Shown piece after piece: positions 7,854 to 15,975 of a stretch of DNA of 61,817 nt. The DNA comes from Phycisphaerae bacterium (GTDB taxonomy: Bacteria; Planctomycetota; Phycisphaerae; Sedimentisphaerales; Anaerohalosphaeraceae), in the NCBI GenBank assembly GCA_018052735.1, contig JAGPMT010000013.1, positions 1-61,817 on the forward strand. Direction: 5' to 3'. The notes beneath the pieces are model-generated. The model ran no database searches. It was not told where the DNA came from and was given only the letters and a program-made list of their open reading frames with translations. The first letter of the stretch is position 1. Each line of letters opens with the position of its first letter. A program made the translations under genes and the position numbers.

Positions 7854-9149
7854 GTGGAAACACAGGTATTGATTCTGGTCATCAGTTTTACAGTCCTTCT
7901 GCTGATGAATGTTCCGATTGCTGTCTGCATCGGGCTGTCCACCCTGCTGACCTTTTATTCCATCGGCGATATTCCCACCGCCTATACCGTCGCCCAGCGG
8001 ATTTCGATGGGCATTGCCAGCTTTCCGCTGCTGGCGATTCCGTTTTTTATTCTGTCGGGCATCCTGATGGGCGAAGGGGGCATGGCGCGGCGGCTGATTA
8101 ATTTTGCCGGCTCGGTGGTTGGATGGCTGACCGGCGGGCTGGGCTATGTCAATACCCTGACATGCATGATGTTCGGCTCGATTTCCGGTTCGGCGGCGGC
8201 GGCTGTTTCGTCGGTGGGCGGCTTTATGATACCGGAGATGAACAAGCAGGGCTACGACAAGGCGTTTAATGTAGCCGTCACCACCACCGCTGCGACAACG
8301 GGCCTGCTGATTCCCCCCAGCAATGTGATGATTGTCTATGCGGTGGTTGCCGGCAATGTCTCGGTGGCGGCGATGTTTATGGCCGGCGTGCTGCCGGGGA
8401 TTCTGGTGGGGCTGGCAATTATGCTGACCTCGGGCATTATCAGCCATATCCGCGGCTATCGGGCATCGGATACGGTATCTGTCCGCCGGATGGCGGGGAC
8501 ATTTCTGGAAGCCCTGCCGTCGCTGCTGCTGGTGGTTATCGTGCTGGGCGGCATTCTGGGCGGCATTTTCTCGGCTACCGAAGCGTCGGCCATCGCCGTG
8601 GCCTATGCCTTTATTCTGGCGGTGGTGTTCTACCGCGAGGTCAAGCTGAAGGACCTGCCGCGGATTCTGCTGGAATGCGGCCGCACTACCGCTGTGGTCA
8701 TGCTGCTGGTCGGCTGCAGTCAGGCGATGAGCTGGATTCTGGCCTATGAAAATATTCCGCAGAGCGTCAGCGCCTCGCTGCTGAAAATATCCAGCAACCC
8801 CATTGTGATTCTGATGATTATCAATGCGCTGCTGCTGGTGGTGGGCACCTTTATGGATATGACGCCGGCGGTGCTGATTTTCACGCCGATCTTTCTGCCG
8901 GTGGTTGCGGGATTGGGGATGAATCCGGTTCATTTCGGCATTCTTCTGATTGCCAATCTGTGCATCGGGCTGTGCACGCCGCCGGTGGGCACGTGCCTGT
9001 TTATCGGCTGCGGCGTCGGCAAAATCAGCATTGCCAAGGTGCTGCCTTCGATGATTCCGTTCTTTATCGCCATGATTGGCGCCTTAATGGTCATCACCTA
9101 CTGGCCGCAGCTGTCGCTGTGGCTGCCGGGTCTGATGGGTCTGCTGTAA
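7854..9149 (+). CDS. dctM: TRAP transporter large permease (DctM family)
   Basis: The 431-residue permease is the cation-driven translocating subunit, with about 12 hydrophobic segments. Family markers include MNVPIAVCIGLS, AIPFFILSGILMGEGG, GSISGSAAAAVSSVGG and TPPVGTCLFIGCG. It starts at GTG 7854 with AAGGAG 9 bases upstream. It follows dctQ closely and precedes pyruvate kinase by about 32 bases with no terminator between them, so the transporter and the glycolytic enzyme probably share one message. Confidence 0.92.
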   Translation: METQVLILVISFTVLLLMNVPIAVCIGLSTLLTFYSIGDIPTAYTVAQRISMGIASFPLLAIPFFILSGILMGEGGMARRLINFAGSVVGWLTGGLGYVNTLTCMMFGSISGSAAAAVSSVGGFMIPEMNKQGYDKAFNVAVTTTAATTGLLIPPSNVMIVYAVVAGNVSVAAMFMAGVLPGILVGLAIMLTSGIISHIRGYRASDTVSVRRMAGTFLEALPSLLLVVIVLGGILGGIFSATEASAIAVAYAFILAVVFYREVKLKDLPRILLECGRTTAVVMLLVGCSQAMSWILAYENIPQSVSASLLKISSNPIVILMIINALLLVVGTFMDMTPAVLIFTPIFLPVVAGLGMNPVHFGILLIANLCIGLCTPPVGTCLFIGCGVGKISIAKVLPSMIPFFIAMIGALMVITYWPQLSLWLPGLMGLL

Positions 9150-9181
9150 AAGCCGTAACAAAACAACCGGTTTGCATGAGA

Positions 9182-10609
9182 ATGGGAATAGTGAGCAAAA
9201 CAAGCATCGTCGCCACACTGGGGCCGGCTTCTTCGGACGCGGCGGTTCTGGAATCGCTGGTGCGTCAGGGGATATCGGTGTTCCGGCTGAATTTTTCGCA
9301 CGGCACTTTGGAAACGCACGCCCAGACGCTGGCGCACATCAGCCGCATCCGCAAGAGTCTGCCGTATGAAATCGCCGTGCTGGGCGATTTGTGCGGTCCG
9401 AAAATCCGTCTCGGGCAGGTCGAGCCGCAAACCGTTCTGGAGCAGAACACCGAGGTCCTGCTGTCAGCCGGCACAGCCGTCGGCACGGCGGCTCAGCTGT
9501 TTACCGATTTTGAACCGCTTGTCAGGGATGTCCAGCCCGGACAGCGCATCTTGATAGATGACGGCCGGCTGGTGCTGCAGGCGGCAGACAAGACGGCCGC
9601 CGGCATCCGCTGCCGGGTGCTGACAGGCGGGCCGGTTTCCAGCCGCAAAGGCGTCAATCTGCCCGATACCCGTCTGTCGATACCGCCCATCACCGCAAAA
9701 GACTGGCAGGATGCCGACTGGGCCATTGAAAACCAGCTGGATTATCTGGCGTTAAGTTTCGTCCAGCAGCCCGATGAGATTATCCGGCTCAAAGAGTATC
9801 TGGCTTCCAAAGGATCCGCCATCCGGGTCATCGCCAAGATTGAAAAGCCGCTGGCGGTCGAACACAGTGAAGCAATTATCCGCGTCTCGGATGCGGTGCT
9901 GATAGCCCGCGGCGATATGGGTGTGGAAATGGATTTGGCGCAGGTGCCGCTGGTGCAGAAAAAGATAGCGGCTCTGTGCCGGCGGCTGGCCAAACCGGTG
10001 ATTGTCGCCACGCAGGTTCTGCAGTCGATGATTGACAATGCCTCGCCGACCCGCGCCGAAGCCGCCGACATTGCCAACGCCGTGATGGACGGAGCCGATG
10101 CCCTGATGCTGTCGGGGGAAACGGCAGTGGGCCGGTACCCGCTGGCGGCAGCGGCGGCCCTGTCGCATATCTGCCGCACAACCGAGCGGTTTCTGGAAGC
10201 TAGCGGCGGGGAGCGGGCGTCGATGGAAACTTCGCCCGAACAGACCGAAAAGGCAGCTGTCGCCCGTGCTGTTGCCCAAATGCTCGATGAGATCCGCTGC
10301 GCCTGCATTGTGGTCTGCACAAAGACCGGCCAGATGGCGCACCTGCTGAGCAAAGCCCATCCGGATGTGCCGGTTGTATCGCTGTCGGCCAACCGGCTTC
10401 TGGCCCGCCAGCTGGCACTGTGCCGCGGCGTGATCAGCATTTATCAGCCGGCTGTTTCGGCTTATGACGACTGGATCCGGCTTGTTGAACGGCTCCTGCT
10501 GGCCAACAGATGGGCTTCCGCCGGCGATAAAGTCCTGCTGATTCCCCCGCTGGACCTGCTGACTGCCCAGACCAGCGGTGCACTGATTCTGCATACCCTT
10601 GCAGCATAA
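9182..10609 (+). CDS. pyk: Pyruvate kinase
   Basis: Pyruvate kinase transfers phosphate from phosphoenolpyruvate to ADP, the last step of glycolysis, in the cytosol. The 475-residue sequence shows KTSIVATLGPAS at the N-terminus, FRLNFSHG, the B domain (about 75-165), the active-site signature IAKIEKP, the Mg-site ARGDMGVE and SGETAVGRYP. The C-terminal regulatory domain is complete. Starts at ATG 9176, ATG 9182 or GTG 9191 are all possible, and 9182 is chosen by family length. It is the last gene of the dctPQM unit and is followed by a strong terminator. The link may tie catabolism of the imported acid to pyruvate formation. Confidence 0.95.
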   Translation: MGIVSKTSIVATLGPASSDAAVLESLVRQGISVFRLNFSHGTLETHAQTLAHISRIRKSLPYEIAVLGDLCGPKIRLGQVEPQTVLEQNTEVLLSAGTAVGTAAQLFTDFEPLVRDVQPGQRILIDDGRLVLQAADKTAAGIRCRVLTGGPVSSRKGVNLPDTRLSIPPITAKDWQDADWAIENQLDYLALSFVQQPDEIIRLKEYLASKGSAIRVIAKIEKPLAVEHSEAIIRVSDAVLIARGDMGVEMDLAQVPLVQKKIAALCRRLAKPVIVATQVLQSMIDNASPTRAEAADIANAVMDGADALMLSGETAVGRYPLAAAAALSHICRTTERFLEASGGERASMETSPEQTEKAAVARAVAQMLDEIRCACIVVCTKTGQMAHLLSKAHPDVPVVSLSANRLLARQLALCRGVISIYQPAVSAYDDWIRLVERLLLANRWASAGDKVLLIPPLDLLTAQTSGALILHTLAA

Positions 10610-10638
10610 GCCCGCTGCGTTGGGCGGCGGTTCTGCTT

Positions 10639-10685
10639 CCAGCTCAGCCGCCGGATAGCCGCCGGCTGATGCGCTGGTTTTTTTT
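10639..10685 (+). terminator. Rho-independent terminator of the TRAP-pyk operon
   Basis: CCAGC (10639-10643) and TCAGCCG (10644-10650) pair with CGGCTGA (10663-10669) and GCTGG (10673-10677). Eight T residues follow. It starts 29 bases after the pyk stop. Confidence 0.85.
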
Positions 10686-10695
10686 CTCGACTCCG

Positions 10696-10724
10696 TTGAG
10701 AAGCTGCCGTCGCGGGCGTATAAT
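10696..10724 (+). promoter_or_regulatory. Sigma70-type promoter for the secreted glycosidase-like gene
   Basis: TTGAGA at 10696-10701, a 17-base spacer and TATAAT at 10719-10724 lie 32 bases before the coding start, which has AAAAGGATGG as its ribosome binding site. Confidence 0.8.
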
Positions 10725-10756
10725 ACCGCCAGTCAAAGACAAAAGGATGGACGCTG

Positions 10757-12850
10757 ATGAAAAAAATATATCTTCTGCTTCTGTTTGCCGCCGGAGCAGC
10801 CGGCGGGGCAGCCATTGACCGCTTTGCGCTGGTCAGCCGGCATACTATTACCCTGACGCAATTGGACGCCTTCGCGCCGCTGTCGGTCGGTAACGGGCAT
10901 TTTGCCTTCACCGCCGACATCACCGGCATGCAGACCTTCCCCGCCGCCTATGCCAAAGGCATCCCGCTGACGACGATGGCCGAATGGGGGTGGCATTCCT
11001 TCCCGAACACCGAAGGATACAAGCTCGACGATACCTTTGTGCAGGTCGATACCTACGGCCGGCCGGTGCCGTACAACAGCAACCAGAAATGCCCCGCCGC
11101 GGATTACCTGCGGGCCAATCCGCATCAAATCACGCTGGGGCTGGCGGGGCTTGCTCTGACGCGAAAAGACGGCAGCACCGCCGGTCTGGAAGATATTGCC
11201 GCCATCGAGCAGCGGCTTGTTCTCTGGCAGGGATTGCTGACCAGCCGGTTTGAACTGGAAGGCGAACCGGTTGCGGTGGAAACCTGCGTTCATCCCAAGC
11301 TGGATATGGTTGCCGTCCGCATCCGTTCGCCGCTGATAGCCCAAAAACGGCTGGCTGTGACGCTGCGGTTTCCGTATGCGGCGGGAACATGGGGCCCCGA
11401 TCCGGCGGACTGGTCATCGCCGGACAAGCACAGCACGCTGGTTGCCGTCCGTGCGGCGGACCGGGCGGTTTTTGAGCGGATTCTGGATGACAAGCATTAT
11501 TACTGCTATACGGCTTTTTCCAACAATACCCAGCTGCAGCAGACCGGCCCCCATACATATCTTTTCGTGCCGCCGGCCGGCGATGCATTCGATTTTTCGG
11601 TTCTCTTTGACCCGGCTGCCGGCATACCGCAGATGCCCGATGCCGCGGCGACGCAAGCGGTGTGTGCAGAACACTGGAAGGCGTTCTGGACATCGGGCGG
11701 TGCAATCGATCTGTCCGAAAGCAAAGACCCCCGCTGGAAGGAATTGGAGCGGCGGATTGTGCTGTCGCAGTATTTGACGGCGATTCAATCGGTGCAGAAG
11801 TATCCGCCGCAGGAAACCGGCCTGACCTGCAACAGCTGGTTCGGCAAATTTCATCTTGAAATGCACTGGTGGCACAGCGTGCATTTCGCCCTGTGGGGGC
11901 GTCTGGAGATGCTCGAATCGGCGCTGGGGTGGTATCAGGAGATTCTGCCGGCGGCGCGTCAGATTGCCCAGCGGCAGGGATACAAAGGCGTCCGCTGGCC
12001 GAAGATGACCGACCCGTCAGGGCAGGACTCGCCGTCGGGGATTGGACCGTTTCTCATCTGGCAGCAGCCGCATCCGATTTACTATGCCGAGCTGGTGTAC
12101 CGCCAAAAACCGACGGCTGAAACGCTGGAGCGGTTCAAGGAAATTGTGTTTGAGACGGCGGAGTTTATGGCCGACTTTGCCCACTGGGACCCTGTCAGCG
12201 AAAGCTTTGTTTTAGGCCCGCCGGTCATCCCCGCTCAGGAAAACTACAAATACGATGCAACCCGCAATCCGACCTATGAGCTGTGCTACTGGTACTGGGG
12301 TCTGCAGACAGCCCAGAAATGGCGCAGCCGGCTGGGACTGGAGCCGCAGCCGCGGTGGCAGCATGTGCTGAACAATATCGCCCTGCTGCCGATGCGGGAG
12401 GGCATCTATACGGCCGTTGAAACCGAACCTTATACCAACCGCTCGGACCATCCCTCGATGCTGGCGGCGCTGGGAGTGCTGCCGCTGACGCCGCCTGTGG
12501 ATGCCGCCGTGATGAAAAAGACAGCGCAATGGGTCTATGAAAACTGGCAATGGGCGGATACATGGGGCTGGGATTATCCGATGCTGGCGATGACCGCCGC
12601 GCGGGTCGGTCTGCCGGAACTGGCTGTTGATGCCTTTTTTATCGAATCGAAAAAGAACCTCTACTGGCCCAACGGCCACAACTACCAGCGAGAAAACCTC
12701 CCCCTATATCTGCCCGGCAATGGGGGTCTTCTTGCCGCAGTTGCGATGATGGCCGCCGGCTGGGACGGCTGCCCCGACCGCCCCGCTCCCGGCTTTCCCG
12801 ACAACGGCCAATGGACCGTCAAATGGGAGAACCTCCAAAAAATGCCCTAA
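10757..12850 (+). CDS. Secreted glycosidase-like protein, probable (alpha/alpha)6 barrel
   Basis: The 697-residue protein starts with a signal peptide (MKKIYLLLLFAAGAAGGAA). The N-terminal part, to about 300, looks like the beta-sandwich of six-hairpin glycosidases (PLSVGNGHFAFTADITGMQ). Residues about 330-690 are Trp-rich and helical with TCNSWFGKFHLEMHWWH, DPSGQDSPSGIGPFLIWQQPHP and WGWDYPMLAMTAAR, as in GH65/GH95-like barrels. Glu and Asp residues in those stretches are candidate catalysts, but I cannot assign a CAZy family. It is monocistronic with a consensus promoter. Periplasmic or extracellular breakdown of an oligosaccharide is the likely role. Confidence 0.7.
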   Translation: MKKIYLLLLFAAGAAGGAAIDRFALVSRHTITLTQLDAFAPLSVGNGHFAFTADITGMQTFPAAYAKGIPLTTMAEWGWHSFPNTEGYKLDDTFVQVDTYGRPVPYNSNQKCPAADYLRANPHQITLGLAGLALTRKDGSTAGLEDIAAIEQRLVLWQGLLTSRFELEGEPVAVETCVHPKLDMVAVRIRSPLIAQKRLAVTLRFPYAAGTWGPDPADWSSPDKHSTLVAVRAADRAVFERILDDKHYYCYTAFSNNTQLQQTGPHTYLFVPPAGDAFDFSVLFDPAAGIPQMPDAAATQAVCAEHWKAFWTSGGAIDLSESKDPRWKELERRIVLSQYLTAIQSVQKYPPQETGLTCNSWFGKFHLEMHWWHSVHFALWGRLEMLESALGWYQEILPAARQIAQRQGYKGVRWPKMTDPSGQDSPSGIGPFLIWQQPHPIYYAELVYRQKPTAETLERFKEIVFETAEFMADFAHWDPVSESFVLGPPVIPAQENYKYDATRNPTYELCYWYWGLQTAQKWRSRLGLEPQPRWQHVLNNIALLPMREGIYTAVETEPYTNRSDHPSMLAALGVLPLTPPVDAAVMKKTAQWVYENWQWADTWGWDYPMLAMTAARVGLPELAVDAFFIESKKNLYWPNGHNYQRENLPLYLPGNGGLLAAVAMMAAGWDGCPDRPAPGFPDNGQWTVKWENLQKMP

Positions 12851-13004
12851 AGGAACGCAGGCATTCTGCAACTGCTGGGAGGGAATACCCGTGCGCGTCT
12901 CAACCAAGCGCGACGATTTATCCCCAACCATCTGACAGCCGCTTGTCAATAACAGCCCCGCCAACGCTGCCTGCTCATCGTTTTTATCAATCTATCTACA
13001 TAGT

Positions 13005-13721
13005 TTATTCATATGCCGCCTTCAGCGCGGCCTTCAAATCAATCGTCCCTTCATAGAGCGCCCGGCCAATAATGGCTCCTGCCACGCCGGCACGCTTAAG
13101 CGCCTTAACATCCTCTACCGTCGTAACACCCCCGGCCGCAACGACAGGCAGTTCGACCGCCTCCACCAGCTGCCGCGTCCGCTCGATATTGGGTCCGGCT
13201 AGCATGCCGTCCTTGCTGATGTCGGTGTAAATAATCGCCGCCAGCGGCAGATCGGCGGCTTTTTTCGCAAATTCCAGCACGGTTTGGGCGGCCTCTTCCA
13301 GCCAGCCCTCGGCAGCCAGCGTGCTGCCGCGGGCATCCAGCCCCAAGACCAGTTTGTGCGGGTATTTTTCGGCCATGCGGCAAAACCAGTCAAACTGCTT
13401 GACAGCGCTGCTTCCCAAAATCAGCCGGGTTACGCCGGCCTCGAGCATCTGGACAATCGCCTCTTCGGTGCGTATCCCGCCGCCCAGTTCGATTTTCATC
13501 GGCACCTGTGCGGCAATGTGTGCCACCGTTTCAGCATTGACCGGCCGGCCGGCCTTGGCGCCGTCCAAATCGACCAGATGCAGCCAGACAGCGCCGGCCT
13601 GATAAAACTCCGCCGCCTGCGCAGCCGGATCATCCCGATAGGTAATCTGCCTGTCGTAGCAGCCCTGAATCAGCCGGACGCACCGGCCGCCTATGATATC
13701 GATTGCCGGAAGGATATCCAC
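13005..13721 (-). CDS. hisA: Phosphoribosylformimino-AICAR-phosphate isomerase (HisA)
   Basis: HisA isomerises ProFAR to PRFAR in histidine biosynthesis. The 238-residue TIM barrel has the expected ILPAIDIIGG with Asp8 as one catalytic residue, VDLDGAKAG, IELGGGIR phosphate-binding loop, GLDAR (Asp129) and YTDISKDGM (Asp167). The GTG at 13721 is chosen because homologues start at this point and because it lies 4 bases after the stop of the upstream ACT-domain gene. It is the final gene of the iorAB-paaK operon, while hisB and hisC are more than 30 kb away in the window. Confidence 0.92.
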   Translation of the reverse strand: MDILPAIDIIGGRCVRLIQGCYDRQITYRDDPAAQAAEFYQAGAVWLHLVDLDGAKAGRPVNAETVAHIAAQVPMKIELGGGIRTEEAIVQMLEAGVTRLILGSSAVKQFDWFCRMAEKYPHKLVLGLDARGSTLAAEGWLEEAAQTVLEFAKKAADLPLAAIIYTDISKDGMLAGPNIERTRQLVEAVELPVVAAGGVTTVEDVKALKRAGVAGAIIGRALYEGTIDLKAALKAAYE

Positions 13722-13725
13722 GGTG

Positions 13726-14163
13726 CTACAACTCGTATAGCTGCTGGCCGGAAACCACCTTAAAGCCGTAAGCGGCGATGGCCTCTTCCAGATTGACCTG
13801 TTCGGGATTTTCAAACTCCATAAAGCAGATGCCCTGCCGGTCTTTGAGTGACACAAAGCCGTAGGCGTCCTTGATGTTGACGCCCCGCTCCAGCAGGGCT
13901 GTTGTCAGCTTGTCCAAGTTGCCGGGCTGGTCCTGTTCGGCCACCACCGCCAGCACCTCTTTGAGCACACAGGCAAAACCGCGGTCGGCCAAAATCAGCT
14001 GGGCCTTTTCGGGCTTATCGACAATCATTTTCATCAGGCCGAATTCGCCGCGGTCCTGAATGGTAAACGCCCAGATATTCAGACTGTTTTCCAGCAGCAC
14101 ATCGGAAATGGATTTGATGCGTCCGGGACGGTTTTCCAGAAAAATCGTTAATTGCTTGGCCAT
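13726..14163 (-). CDS. Tandem ACT-domain protein paired with PaaK (copy 1)
   Basis: The 145-residue protein consists of two ACT domains (about 3-70 and 72-140), recognisable from LTIFLENRPGRIKSISDVLLE and the repeat VAEQDQPGNLDKLTTALLE. ACT domains bind amino acids. In this context a ligand such as phenylalanine, tyrosine or tryptophan is plausible but is inference. It follows paaK copy 1 by 17 bases and precedes hisA by 4. A second paralogue occupies the same position after paaK copy 2. There is no catalytic or DNA-binding domain, so it is likely an allosteric partner of the ligase. Confidence 0.82.
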   Translation of the reverse strand: MAKQLTIFLENRPGRIKSISDVLLENSLNIWAFTIQDRGEFGLMKMIVDKPEKAQLILADRGFACVLKEVLAVVAEQDQPGNLDKLTTALLERGVNIKDAYGFVSLKDRQGICFMEFENPEQVNLEEAIAAYGFKVVSGQQLYEL

Positions 14164-14180
14164 AGTTTCCCTCTGTAGCG

Positions 14181-15491
14181 TTAGAGTTTTTCCCGCTGGT
14201 CAACCACGCGTTTGGCCTTGCCTTCAAAGGCCGGCAGCGCGCCGGGTTCGTGCAGTTCGATATGCGGATTGATGGTGATAGACGCCCGCAGGCGGTCGCG
14301 GATTTTATTCTTCAGGGCTTCCAGAGCATTCAAATCGCCGGTGAACATCTTGGAATAAATCTCCACCTTGACCGTCAGCTTGTCCAGCGCGCCGGCGCGG
14401 GTCAGATGAATCATATAATTGGTGCCGACTTCCGGGATGGACATAATCACTTCCTCAATCTGCGAGGGGAAGACATTGACACCGTTGATAATGAGCATAT
14501 CGTCGGTTCGTCCCTGAATGCGCGACAGGCGACGGTGGGTGCGTCCGCAGGGACAGGGTTCGGGATGCACAAAGGCCAAATCGCGCGTGCGGTAGCGCAT
14601 CAGAGGCATTGCCATCCGCACCAGATTGGTCAGCACCACCTCGCCCAGCTGGCCGTCGGGCAGGACCTGTCCGGTGGCCGGATCAATGATTTCCAGAATG
14701 TAGGCATCTTCCCACAGGTGCATATCCTGCTTATAGACGCACTCAAAGGCGACGCCGGGGCCGTTCATCTCGCTGAGCCCATAGGAATTGTAGGCGTCGA
14801 TGCCGAACAGCTCCTGCAGCTTCTGGCGGGTGTTTTCGGAATAGGGTTCGGCGCCGAGAAACGCTTTTTTCAGATGCAGATCGCCGGGCTTGACGCCGAA
14901 CTCGTCCAGACGCGAATGGATATGCAGCAGATAGCTGGGGGTGATGTGCAGCACGGTGGTTTTAAAATCCTTCATCACCTGCACCTGCCGCTGGGTGTTT
15001 CCGCCGCCGATGGGGATGACGGTCATCCCGACGCGTTCGGCCCCGTAATGCAGGCCCAGACCGCCGGTAAACAGGCCGTAGCTCATCATATTCTGAAACA
15101 CATCCTTCCGCGTGCAGCCGGTGGCGGTGATGCTGCGGGCCAGCAGATCGGTCCAGGCATTGAGGTCTTCCTGCGTCAGGTAAATAACCGTTGGAATGCC
15201 GGTGGTGCCGCTGGAGGAATGAATGCGAACCACCTCGTCCATATCCACCGCCAGCAGCCCGACAGGATAATTCTGCCGCAGGTCATCTTTGGTCGTAAAG
15301 GGCAGTCTCTGCATATCCGCCAGCGAGCGGAACTGGTCGGGGCTGGTGATGCCCGCCCGCGACAGGCGCTTCTGGTAAAAGGGGGTTTTGAGCGCTTGGG
15401 CGATGATGCTGCGCATCCGCTGAATCTGAAGCTGCTCCAGAACAGCGCGTTCCATCGTTTCGGCCTGACGATTCCAGTAAGTCATTTCCAT
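14181..15491 (-). CDS. paaK: Phenylacetate-CoA ligase (copy 1)
   Basis: The 436-residue AMP-forming acyl-CoA synthetase activates aryl acetates to CoA thioesters through an adenylate. The P-loop-like motif SSSGTTGIPTV, YGLSEMNGPG, the YRTRDLA motif and the C-terminal GKAKRV region are present, and the length is normal for PaaK. It shares the layout of copy 2 (433 residues) but differs throughout, so the two are old paralogues. It sits in the iorAB operon, downstream of an ACT gene (34 bases) and upstream of another (17 bases). Phenylacetate, indoleacetate or hydroxyphenylacetate are the likely substrates. Confidence 0.9.
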   Translation of the reverse strand: MEMTYWNRQAETMERAVLEQLQIQRMRSIIAQALKTPFYQKRLSRAGITSPDQFRSLADMQRLPFTTKDDLRQNYPVGLLAVDMDEVVRIHSSSGTTGIPTVIYLTQEDLNAWTDLLARSITATGCTRKDVFQNMMSYGLFTGGLGLHYGAERVGMTVIPIGGGNTQRQVQVMKDFKTTVLHITPSYLLHIHSRLDEFGVKPGDLHLKKAFLGAEPYSENTRQKLQELFGIDAYNSYGLSEMNGPGVAFECVYKQDMHLWEDAYILEIIDPATGQVLPDGQLGEVVLTNLVRMAMPLMRYRTRDLAFVHPEPCPCGRTHRRLSRIQGRTDDMLIINGVNVFPSQIEEVIMSIPEVGTNYMIHLTRAGALDKLTVKVEIYSKMFTGDLNALEALKNKIRDRLRASITINPHIELHEPGALPAFEGKAKRVVDQREKL

Positions 15492-15525
15492 TGCTGATTC
15501 CTGAAGCGTTTTTTATGCTCTTTTT

Positions 15526-15957
15526 TTACAGCCCTTTGATATCCCGCTGGCCGACAACCTTGATATGATTCTGGCTGAGAACCTGATGGGCATATTCAGG
15601 ATTGTCGAAACGAAAGACCAGCAGGGCATTTTCGGAAAACTTTTCGATAAATCCGTACATGTATTCGACATTGACATTGTGGTCCGACAGAACCTTCAGC
15701 ACTTCGGCCAGCCCACCGGGCTTGTCGGGCACTTCGACAGCCACCACCTCGGTCTGGTTGGCTGTAACACTGTTGCGGCGGAACAGCTCGACGGCCTCGG
15801 CCGGCTTATCGACCACCATCCGCAGCACGCCAAAGCTTTCGGTTTCGGCAATTGTCAACGCCCGGATGTTGATGCCGGCCTTGCCCAGCATCGAGCAGAT
15901 TTCGTACAGCCGCCCTTTGCGATTCTCCAGAAATACGCTGATTTGTGTGATTTTCAT
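15526..15957 (-). CDS. Tandem ACT-domain protein paired with PaaK (copy 2)
   Basis: The 143-residue protein has two ACT domains, recognisable from ITQISVFLENRKGRLYEI at the start and VEVPDKPGGLAEVLKVLSD in the middle. It is homologous to the ACT protein at 13726-14163 and follows paaK copy 2 by 18 bases. The conservation of a ligase plus ACT pair twice in one operon argues that each ACT protein works with its own ligase, perhaps sensing the parent aromatic amino acid. No other domain is visible. Confidence 0.82.
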   Translation of the reverse strand: MKITQISVFLENRKGRLYEICSMLGKAGINIRALTIAETESFGVLRMVVDKPAEAVELFRRNSVTANQTEVVAVEVPDKPGGLAEVLKVLSDHNVNVEYMYGFIEKFSENALLVFRFDNPEYAHQVLSQNHIKVVGQRDIKGL

Positions 15958-15975
15958 AACACGGTTCCTTTCTTT

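Noticed and set aside
7227-8933. 568-codon open frame on the minus strand across dctM
   Set aside because: It is antisense to a clear transporter gene, rich in His, Gln and Arg, and lacks any domain. It is a codon-bias shadow.
12704-12964. Frame after hisA beginning with a lipobox-like LLLTSGC
   Set aside because: It lacks a good start codon and ribosome binding site, and its second half is the antisense of the glycosidase-like gene. A lipoprotein remnant is possible but unsupported.
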